DNA of 22,454 nt from the NCBI GenBank assembly GCA_900893395.1, contig CAAHFI010164458.1, positions 1 through 22,454 on the forward strand. Reading direction: 5' to 3'. Of the stretch, positions 1-8,400 are shown piece after piece. The translations under genes and the position numbers were made by a program. How positions within the stretch are numbered: position 1 is the stretch's first letter; each line of letters opens with the position of its first letter. The notes beneath the pieces were generated by a model. The model had not been told where the DNA came from. It worked only from the letters and a program-made list of their open reading frames with translations, and made no database searches. The DNA comes from Euglena gracilis (lineage: Eukaryota; Euglenozoa; Euglenophyceae; Euglenales; Euglenaceae).

Positions 1-2329
1 GCTCCGCCCCCGGCTAGAGGTCGGCGATCCTTTACCTGACTGTTGCGAAGGGCGCCGGCGGACAGGCGCAATTTTGCCCGCGGCGGGCGTGCGGAAAACG
101 CAGCAGTTACGCCCGGGAGGCGCAAAATAGCACTTTGGTAACGGACGCCCAGAACGCCATTTTTCGGTGATTTTCGGCCGAAATTGGACGCGCCGGCGCT
201 CCAAAAACGAGCGCTCCGCCCGGCTAGAGGTCGGCGATCCTTTACCTGACTGTTGCGAAGGGCGCCGGGGCAGGCGCAATTTTGCCGCGCGGGCGTGCGG
301 AAACGCAGCAGTTACCGCCCGGAGGCGCAAAATAGCACGTTGGTACGGACGTCCCAGCGAACGCCATTTTTCGGTGATTTTCGGCCGAAATTGGACGCGC
401 CGGCGCTCCAAAAACGAGCGCTCCGCCCCGGCTAGAGGTCGGCGATCCTTTACCTGACTGTTGCGAAGGGCGCCGGGCGGACAGCGCAATTTTGCCCGCG
501 GCGGCGTGCGGAAAACGCAGCAGTTACGCCCGGGAGGCGCAAAATAGCACTTGGTAACGGACGCCCCAACGAAGCGCATTTTTCGGTGATTTTCGGCCGA
601 AATCGGACGCGCCGGCGCTCCAAAAACGAGCGCTCCGCCCCGGCTAGAGTCGGCGATCCTTTACCTGACTGTTGCGAAGGGCGCCGGGGGACAGGCGCAA
701 TTTTGCCCGCGGCGGGCGTGCGGAAAACGCAGCAGTTACCGCCCGGGAGGCGCAAAATAGCACTTGGTAACGGACCGCCCAACGAACGCCTTTTTCGGTG
801 ATTTTCGGCCGAAATTGGACGCGCCGGCGCTCCAAAAACGAGCGCTCCGCCCCGGCTAGAGGTCGGCGATCCTTTACCTGACTGTTGCGAAGGGCGCCGG
901 GCGGACAGGCGCAATTTTGCCCGCGGCGGGCGTGCGGAAAACGCAGCAGTTACCGCCCGGGAGGCGCAAAATAGCACTTTGGTAACGGACGCCCAACGAA
1001 CGCCATTTTTGGTGATTTTCGGCCGAAATTGGACGCGCCGGCGCTCCAAAAACGAGCGCTCCGCCCCGGCTAGAGGTCGGCGATCCTTTACCTGACTGTT
1101 GCGAAGGGCGCCGGGCGGACAGGCGCAATTTTGCCCCGGCGGGCGTGCGGAAAACGCAGCAGTTACCGCCCGGAGCGCAAAATAGCACTTGGTAACGGAC
1201 GCCCCAACGAACGCCATTTTTCGGTGATTTCGGCCCAAATCGGACGCGCGCGGCGCTCCAAAAACGAGCGCTCCGCCCCGGCTAGAGGTCGGCGATCCTT
1301 TACCTGACTGTTGCGAAGGGCGCCGGGGGACAGGCGCATTTGCCCGCGGCGGCGTGCGGAAAACGCAAGCGTTACCGCCGGGAGCGCAAAATAGCACTTT
1401 GGTAACGGACGCCCAGCGAACGCATTTTTCGGTGATTTTCGGCCGAAATCGGACGCGCCGGCGCTCCAAAAACGAGCGCTCCGCCCCGGCTAGAGGTCGG
1501 CGATCCTTTACCTGACTGTGCGAAGGGGCCGGGCGGACAGGCGCAATTTTGCCGCGGCGGGCGTGCGGAAAACGCAGCAGTTACCGAGGCGCAAAATAGC
1601 ACTTTGGTAACGGACGCCCAACAACGTTATTTTCGGTGATTTTCGGCCGAAATTGGACGCGCCGGCGCTCCAAAAACGAGCGCTCCGCCCCGGCTAGAGG
1701 TCGGCGATCCTTTACCTGACTGTTGCGAAGGGCGCCGGGCGGACAGGCGCAATTTTGCCCGCGGCGGGCGTGCGGAAAACGCAGCAGTTACCGCCCGGGG
1801 GCGCAAAATAGCTTTGGCAACGGACGCCCCAACGAACGTCCATTTTTCGGTGATTTTCGGCGAAATCGGCGCGCGGCGCTCCAAAAAACGAGCGCTTCCG
1901 CCCCGGCTAGAGGTCGGCGATCCTTTAACCTGACTGTTGCGAAGGCGCCGGGCGGACAGGCGCAATTTTGCCGCGGCGGGCGTGCGGAAAACGCAGCAGT
2001 TACCGCCGGGAGGCGCAAAATAGCACTTTGGTAACGGACGCCCAACGAACGCCATTTTTCGGTGATTTTCGGCCGAAATCGGACGCGCCGGCGCTCCAAA
2101 AACGAGCGCTCGCCCCGCTAGAGGTCGGCGATCCTACCTGACTGTTGCGAAGGGCGCCGGGCGAACAGGCGCAATTTTGCCCGCGGCGGGCGTGCGGAAA
2201 ACGCAGCGTTACCGCCCGGGAGGCGCAAAATAGCACTTTGGTAACGGACGCCCCAACGAACGCCATTTTTCGGTGATTTTCGGCCGAAATCGGACGCCGG
2301 GCGGCTCCAAAAACGAGCGCTCCGCCCGG

Positions 2330-2507
2330 CTAGAGGTCGGCGATCCTTTACCTGACTGTTGCGAAGGGCCCGGGGGACAGGCGCAATTTTGCCCGCGGGG
2401 GCGTGCGGAAAACGCAGCAGTTACCGCCAGGTAAGACGCAAAACGCATTTTGGTGATTTTCGGCCGAAATCGGACGCGCCGGCTCCAAAACGAGCGCTCC
2501 GCCCCGG
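2330..2507 (+). repeat. Short 178-bp unit with internal deletion
   Basis: The interval between successive 'ctag' landmarks is only 178 bp. After 'cagcagttaccgcc' the unit reads 'aggtaagacgcaaaacgc' (about 2430-2447) and then rejoins the monomer at 'attttggtgatttt'. About 38 bp covering the 'tagcactttggtaacgg' to 'aacgaacgcc' stretch is missing or rewritten. The retained left part also carries substitutions not seen in neighbours, so this is more than a simple base-call drop-out. Confidence 0.85.
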
Positions 2508-2723
2508 CTAGAGGTCGGCGATCCTTTACCTGACTGTTGCGAAGGGCGCCGGGCGGACAGGCGCAATTTTGCCCGCGGGGCTGCGGAAAACGCAGCAGTT
2601 ACCGCCCGGGAGGCGCAAAAATAGCACTTTGGTAACGGACGCCCCAACGAACGCGCAATTTTTCGGTGATTTTCGGCCCAAATCGGACGCGCCGGCGCTC
2701 CAAAAACGAGCGCTCCGCCCCGG

Positions 2724-2853
2724 CTAGAGGTCGGGATCCTTTACCTGACTGTTGCGAAGGGCGCCGGGGGACAGGCGCAATTTTGCCCGCGCGGGCGTGC
2801 GGAAAACGCAGCAGTTACCGCCCGGGAGGCGCAAAATAGCACTTTGGTAACGG
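2724..2853 (+). repeat. Truncated unit fused to the next unit
   Basis: The unit runs normally to 'cactttggtaacgg' (ending 2853) and then jumps directly into 'tcggcgatcgctttatcctg' of the following unit. The last about 83 bp of one unit and the first 6-7 bp ('ctagagg') of the next are absent. The palindromes at monomer 164-206 are therefore missing from this fragment. This is a classic product of recombination or deletion between out-of-register repeats. Confidence 0.88.
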
Positions 2854-3484
2854 TCGGCGATCGCTTTATCCTGACTGTTGCCGAAGGGCGCCGGGCGGAC
2901 AGGCAATTTTGCCCGCGGCGGCCGTGCGCGGAAAACGCAGCAGTTACCGCCCGGGAGGCGCAAAATAGCACTTTGGTAACGGACGCCCAACGAACGCCAT
3001 TTTTGGTGATTTCGGCCGAAATCAGCGCGCGGCGCTCCAAAAACGAGCGCTCCGCCCCGGCTAGAGGTCGGCGATCCTTTACCTGACTGTTGCGAAGGGC
3101 GCCGGGCGGACAGGCGCAATTTTGCCCGCGGCGGGCGTGCGGAAAACGCAGCAGTTACCGCCCGGGAGGCGCAAATAGCACTTTGGTAACGGACGCCCAA
3201 CGAACGCCATTTTTCGGTGATTTTCGGCCGAAATTGGACGCGCCGGCGCTCCAAAAACGAGCGCTCCGCCCGGCTAGAGGTCGGCGATCCTTTACCTGAC
3301 TGTTGCGAAGGGCGCCGGGCGGACAGGCGCAATTTTGCCCGCGGCGGGCGTGCGGAAAACGCAGCAGTTACCGCCCGGAGGCGCAAAATAGCACTTTGGT
3401 AACGGACGCCCCAACGAACGCCATTTTTCGGTGATTTTCGGCCGAAATCGAGCGCCGCGCTCCAAAAACGAGCGCTCCGCCCGG

Positions 3485-4119
3485 CTAGAGGTCGGCGATC
3501 CTTTACCTGACTGTTGCGAAGGCGCCGGGCGGACAGGCGCAATTTTGCCGCGGCGGGCGTGCGGAAAACGCAGCAGTTACCGCCCGGGAGGCGCAAAATA
3601 GCACTTTGGTAACGGACGCCCAACGAACGCCATTTTTCGGTGATTTTCGGCCAAATCGGACGCGCCGGCGCTCCAAAAACGAGCGCTTGCCCCGGCTAGA
3701 GGTCGGCGATCCTTTACCTGACTGTTGCGAAGGGCGCCGGCGGACAGGCGCAATTTTGCCCGCGGCGGGCGTGCGGAAAACGCAGCAGTTACCGCCCGGG
3801 AGGCGCAAAATAGCACTTTGGTAACGGACGCCCCAACGAACGCCATTTTTCGGTGATTTGGCCAAATCGGACGCGCCGGCGCTCCAAAAACGAGCGCTCC
3901 GCCCCGGCTAGAGGTCGGCGATCCTTTACCTGACTGTTGCGAAGGGCGGCCGGGGACAGGCGCAATTTTGCCGCGGCGGGCGTGCGGAAAACGCAGCAGT
4001 TACCGCCCGGGAGGCGCAAAATAGCACTTTGGTAACGGACGCCCAACGAACGCCATTTTTCGGTGATTTTCGGCCAAATCGGACGCGCCGGCGCTCCAAA
4101 AACGAGCGCTCCGCCCCGG
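3485..4119 (+). repeat. Three adjacent units sharing a private variant
   Basis: The units starting at 3485, 3696 and 3908 all read 'ggccaaatcgg' in place of 'ggccgaaatcgg' (near 3651, 3862 and 4073). The lost G lies outside a homopolymer and disrupts the 12-bp palindrome at monomer 164-175. Three neighbours in a row with the same private change suggests local duplication of one altered unit. Confidence 0.7.
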
Positions 4120-4956
4120 CTAGAGGTCGGCGATCCTTTACCTGACTGTTGCGAAGGGCGCCGGGACGGACAGCGCAATTTTCCCGCGCGGGCGTGCGGA
4201 AAACGCAGCAGTTACCGCCCGGGCGGCACAAAATAGCACTTTGGTAACGGACGCCCCAACGAACGCCATTTTCGGTGATTTTCGGCCGAAATCGGACGCG
4301 CCGGCGCTCCAAAAACGAGCGCTCCGCCCCGGCTAGAGGTCGGCGATCCTTTACCTGACTGTTGCGAAGGCGCCGGGCGGACAGGCGCAATTTTGCCCGC
4401 GGCGGCGTGCGAAAACCAGCAGTTACCGCCCGGGAGGCGCAAAATAGCACGTTGGTAACGGACGCGCAGCGAACGCCATTTTTCGGTGATTCGGCCGAAA
4501 TCGGGCGCCGGCGCTCCAAAAACGAGCGCTCCGCCCGGCTAGAGGTCGGCGATCCTTTTACCTGACTGTTGCGAAGGGCGCCGGCGGAGAGGCGCAATTT
4601 TGCCCGCGGCGGGCGTGCGGAAAACGCAGCAGTTACCGCCCGGAGGCGCAAAATAGCACTTTGGTAACGACGCCCCAACGAACGCCATTTTTCGGTGATT
4701 TTCGGCGAAATCGGACGCGCCGGCGCTCCAAAAACGAGCGCTCCGCCCCGCTGAGGTGGCGATCCTTTACCTGACTGTTGCGAAGGGCGCCGGCGACAGG
4801 AGCAATTCTGCCCGCGGCGGGCGTGCGGAAACGCAGCAGTTACCGCCCGGAGGCACAAAAGCACGTTGGTAACGGACGTCCAGCGAACGCCATTTTTCGG
4901 TGATTTTCGCCGAAATCGGACGCGCCGGCGCTCCAAAAACGAGCGCTCCGCCCCGG

Positions 4957-5203
4957 CTAGAGGTCGGCGATCCTTTACCTGACTGTTGCGAAGGGCGCCG
5001 GGCGGACAGCGCAAATTTTGCCCGCGCGGGCGTGCCGGAAAAACGCCAGCAAATAAACTTTTGGTAACGGACGCCCCAACGAACGCCATTTTTTCAGAGA
5101 TTTTCGGCAAATCGGACGGCGCGGTGCCCGCCAAAAACTGAGCGCTCCGCCCCGGCTAGAGGTCGGCGATTCCGGCGCTCCAAAAACGAGCGCTCCGCCC
5201 CGG
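4957..5203 (+). repeat. Boundary scar: most diverged unit plus 48-bp unit stub
   Basis: The unit 4957-5155 carries a deletion after 'cgccagc' (about 5050: 'aaataaacttttgg' follows directly, removing the 'gttaccgcccggg' region), several small insertions, and substitutions such as 'cagagatt', 'cggtgcccgcc' and 'aactgagcgct'. It is followed by a stub, 5156-5203, in which 'ctagaggtcggcgat' (5156-5170) joins directly to 'tccggcgctcc', skipping about 168 bp. Left of this point units read 'gaacgcc'; right of it every unit up to about 15,980 reads 'gaacgtc'. This is either a real recombination boundary between two satellite subfamilies or an assembly join. Confidence 0.85.
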
Positions 5204-5266
5204 CTAGAGGTCGGCGATCCTTTACCTGACTGTTGCGAAGGGCGCCGGGCGGACAGGCGCAATTTT

Positions 5267-5279
5267 GCCCGCGGCGGGC
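5267..5279. repeat. GC inverted repeat within monomer (example copy)
   Basis: GCCCGC and GCGGGC form a 6-bp inverted repeat around a single central G (monomer 64-76). The same element recurs in nearly every unit. It often loses one base from a C or G run, which makes it a hot spot of apparent indels. Its function is unknown; it could extrude a hairpin or simply be hard to sequence. Confidence 0.8.
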
Positions 5280-5294
5280 GTGCGGAAAACGCAG

Positions 5295-5336
5295 CCGTTA
5301 CCGCCCGGGAGGCGCAAAATAGCACTTTGGTAACGG
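5295..5336. repeat. Long-loop inverted repeat CCGTTACC...GGTAACGG (example copy)
   Basis: CCGTTACC (5295-5302) and GGTAACGG (5329-5336) are perfectly complementary 8-bp arms separated by 26 bp (monomer 92-99 and 126-133). The second base of the left arm is monomer position 93, the most variable base of the core. C gives a full 8-bp stem, T a G-T wobble, loss of the base leaves 7 bp, and A gives a mismatch. The GTTACC/GGTAAC part is kept in most units. A protein-binding or structural role is only an inference. Confidence 0.75.
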
Positions 5337-5366
5337 ACGCCCCAACGAACGTCATTTTTCGGTGAT

Positions 5367-5378
5367 TTTCGGCCGAAA
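5367..5378. repeat. 12-bp perfect palindrome TTTCGGCCGAAA (example copy)
   Basis: The sequence equals its own reverse complement (monomer 164-175) and recurs once per unit, with an EagI-type CGGCCG core. It overlaps a short direct repeat of ATTTTCGG. It is intact in most core units and altered in some left-block units (near 1228, 2672, 3651, 3862 and 4073). It would suit a dimeric DNA-binding protein, but no binding protein can be named from sequence. Confidence 0.8.
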
Positions 5379-5384
5379 TCGGAC

Positions 5385-5409
5385 GCGCCGGCGCTCCAAA
5401 AACGAGCGC
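5385..5409. repeat. Palindrome GCGCCGGCGC plus hairpin GCGCTC-loop-GAGCGC (example copy)
   Basis: GCGCCGGCGC (5385-5394) is a perfect 10-bp palindrome. It overlaps a hairpin whose arms GCGCTC (5391-5396) and GAGCGC (5404-5409) enclose a 7-nt loop, 'caaaaac'. The right arm is also part of the 8-bp palindrome GAGCGCTC. The cluster sits at monomer 182-208 and recurs in almost every unit. Units that lack it include the fragment ending at 2853 and the unit with an 8-bp loss near 12238. Confidence 0.8.
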
Positions 5410-8400
5410 TCCGCCCCGGCTAGAGGTCGGCGATCCTTTACCTGACTGTTGCGAAGGGCGCCGGGCGGACAGGCGCAATTTTGCCCGCGGCGGGCGTGCG
5501 GAAAACGCAGCCGTTACCGCCCGGGAGGCGCAAAATAGCACTTTGGTAACGGACGCCCCAACGAACGTCATTTTTCGGTGATTTTCGGCCGAAATCGGAC
5601 GCGCCGGCGCTCCAAAAACGAGCGCTCCGCCCCGGCTAGAGGTCGGCGATCCTTTACCTGACTGTTGCGAAGGGCGCCGGGCGGACAGGCGCAATTTTGC
5701 CCGCGGCGGGCGTGCGGAAAACGCAGCCGTTACCGCCCGGGAGGCGCAAAATAGCACTTTGGTAACGGACGCCCCAACGAACGTCATTTTTCGGTGATTT
5801 TCGGCCGAAATCGGACGCGCCGGCGCTCCAAAAACGAGCGCTCCGCCCCGGCTAGAGGTCGGCGATCCTTTACCTGACTGTTGCGAAGGGCGCCGGGCGG
5901 ACAGGCGCAATTTTGCCCGCGGCGGGCGTGCGGAAAACGCAGCTGTTACCGCCCGGGAGGCGCAAAATAGCACTTTGGTAACGGACGCCCCAACGAACGT
6001 CATTTTTCGGTGATTTTCGGCCGAAATCGGACGCGCCGGCGCTCCAAAAACGAGCGCTCCGCCCCGGCTAGAGGTCGGCGATCCTTTACCTGACTGTTGC
6101 GAAGGGCGCCGGGCGGACAGGCGCAATTTTGCCCGCGGCGGGCGTGCGGAAAACGCAGCCGTTACCGCCCGGGAGGCGCAAAATAGCACTTTGGTAACGG
6201 ACGCCCCAACGAACGTCATTTTTCGGTGATTTTCGGCCGAAATCGGACGCGCCGGCGCTCCAAAAACGAGCGCTCCGCCCCGGCTAGAGGTCGGCGATCC
6301 TTTACCTGACTGTTGCGAAGGGCGCCGGGGACAGGCGCAATTTTGCCCGCGGCGGGCGTGCGGAAAACGCAGCAGTTACCGCCCGGGAGGCGCAAAATAG
6401 CACTTTGGTAACGGACGCCCCAACGAACGTCATTTTTCGGTGATTTTCGGCCGAAATCGGACGCGCCGGCGCTCCAAAAACGAGCGCTCCGCCCGGCTAG
6501 AGGTCGGCGATCCTTTACCTGACTGTTGCGAAGGGCGCCGGGCGGACAGGCGCAATTTTGCCCGCGGCGGGCGTGCGGAAAACGCAGCGTTACCGCCCGG
6601 GAGGCGCAAAATAGCACTTTGGTAACGGACGCCCCAACGAACGTCATTTTTCGGTGATTTTCGGCCGAAATCGGACGCGCCGGCGCTCCAAAAACGAGCG
6701 CTCCGCCCCGGCTAGAGGTCGGCGATCCTTTACCTGACTGTTGCGAAGGGCGCCGGCGGACAGGCGCAATTTTGCCCGCGGCGGGCGTGCGGAAAACGCA
6801 GCGTTACCGCCCGGGAGGCGCAAAATAGCACTTTGGTAACGGACGCCCCAACGAACGTCATTTTTCGGTGATTTTCGGCCGAAATCGGACGCGCCGGCGC
6901 TCCAAAAACGAGCGCTCCGCCCGGCTAGAGGTCGGCGATCCTTTACCTGACTGTTGCGAAGGGCGCCGGCGGACAGGCGCAATTTTGCCCGCGGCGGGCG
7001 TGCGTGCGGAAAACGCAGCGTTACCGCCCGGGAGGCGCAAAATAGCACTTTGGTAACGGACGCCCCAACGAACGTCATTTTTCGGTGATTTTCGGCCGAA
7101 ATCGGACGCGCCGGCGCTCCAAAAACGAGCGCTCCGCCCCGGCTAGAGGTCGGCGATCCTTTACCTGACTGTTGCGAAGGGCGCCGGGCGGACAGGCGCA
7201 ATTTTGCCCGCGGCGGGCGTGCGGAAAACGCAGCCGTTACCGCCGGGAGGCGCAAAATAGCACTTTGGTAACGGACGCCCCAACGAACGTCATTTTTCGG
7301 TGATTTTCGGCCGAAATCGCGCCGGCGCTCCAAAAACGAGCGCTCCGCCCCGGCTAGAGGTCGGCGATCCTTTACCTGACTGTTGCGAAGGGCGCCGGGC
7401 GGACAGGCGCAATTTTGCCCGCGGCGGCGGCGGAAAACGCAGCTTACCGCCCGGGAGGCGCAAAATAGCACTTTGGTAACGGACGCCCAACGAACGTCAT
7501 TTTTCGGTGATTTTCGGCCGAAATCGGACGCGCCGGCGCTCCAAAAACGAGCGCTCCGCCCCGGCTAGAGGTCGGCGATCCTTTACCTGACTGTTGCGAA
7601 GGGCGCCGGCGGACAGGCGCAATTTTGCCCGCGGCGGGCGTGCGGAAAACGCAGCCGTTACCGCCCGGGAGGCGCAAAATAGCACTTTGGTAACGGACGC
7701 CCCAACGAACGTCATTTTTCGGTGATTTTCGGCCGAAATCGGACGCGCCGGCGCTCCAAAAACGAGCGCTCCGCCCCGGCTAGAGGTCGGCGATCCTTTA
7801 CCTGACTGTTGCGAAGGGCGCCGGGCGGACAGGCGCAATTTTGCCCGCGGCGGGCGTGCGGAAAACGCCAGTTACCGCCCGGGAGGCGCAAAATAGCACT
7901 TTGGTAACGGACGCCCCAACGAACGTCATTTTTCGGTGATTTTCGGCCGAAATCGGACGCGCCGGCGCTCCAAAAACGAGCGCTCCGCCCCGGCTAGAGG
8001 TCGGCGATCCTTTACCTGACTGTTGCGAAGGGCGCCGGGCGGACAGGCGCAATTTTGCCCGCGGCGGGCGTGCGGAAAACGCAGCAGTTACCGCCCGGGA
8101 GGCGCAAAATAGCACTTTGGTAACGGACGCCCCAACGAACGTCATTTTTCGGTGATTTTCGGCCGAAATCGGACGCGCCGGCGCTCCAAAAACGAGCGCT
8201 CCGCCCCGGCTAGAGGTCGGCGATCCTTTACCTGACTGTTGCGAAGGGCGCCGGGCGGACAGGCGCAATTTTGCCCGCGCGGGCGTGCGGAAAACGCAGC
8301 CGTTACCGCCCGGGAGGCGCAAAATAGCACTTTGGTAACGGACGCCCAACGAACGTCATTTTTCGGTGATTTTCGGCCGAAATCGGACGCGCCGGCGCTC

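Larger units (their letters stand above)
1..5155 (+). repeat. Left array block: older, heterogeneous GCC-type units
   Basis: Unit starts (position of 'ctag' or its equivalent) are 14, 224, 432, 644, 856, 1070, 1282, 1490, 1694, 1907, 2118, 2330, 2508, 2724, about 2848 (truncated start), 3061, 3274, 3485, 3696, 3908, 4120, 4333, 4539, 4751 and 4957. Nearly all units read 'gaacgccatt' where the core reads 'gaacgtcatt', and the variable base at monomer position 93 is A. The 'aaattgg' allele occurs near 178, 388, 811, 1027, 1650 and 3232; other units read 'aaatcgg'. Only one complete unit (2508) reaches 216 bp. Bases 1-13 are the tail of a preceding unit, so the array continues beyond the left edge. 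No gene or non-repeat sequence was seen. Confidence 0.93.
5204..6283 (+). repeat. Five consecutive essentially identical 216-bp units
   Basis: Units at 5204, 5420, 5636, 5852 and 6068 are each exactly 216 bp. As far as I can read they are identical except at monomer position 93 (5296, 5512, 5728, 5944, 6160), which is C, C, C, T, C. They give the best view of the intact monomer. Such identity implies very recent duplication or conversion, or repeated use of one consensus by the assembler. They abut the boundary scar directly. Confidence 0.95.

Noticed and set aside
167-457. Short plus-strand open frames starting MIFGRN or MRRAPG in many units
   Set aside because: They recur once per unit and most end at the 'taa' of 'ggtaacgg' or run into the next unit's frame. 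They are shadows of the repeat.
5295-5336. Terminal inverted repeats of a small DNA transposon (CCGTTACC...GGTAACGG)
   Set aside because: The arms lie inside the monomer only 26 bp apart, recur in every unit, and no target-site duplication or empty site is seen.
5367-5383. CENP-B box
   Set aside because: 'TTCGGCCGAAATCGGA' resembles the NTTCGNNNNANNCGGGN pattern but has one extra base before CGG and A instead of the final G. No better match was found on either strand by eye.
4975-6219. Long minus-strand open frame (414 codons) with a perfect 72-residue repeat containing 'SQQSGKGSPTSSRGG'
   Set aside because: 216 bp is 3 x 72, and this frame of the monomer has no stop, so it stays open wherever units are intact. 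Elsewhere in the array 1-2 nt indels shift the frame in almost every unit, which a selected repeat protein would not tolerate. There is no independent start context, flanking gene or domain.
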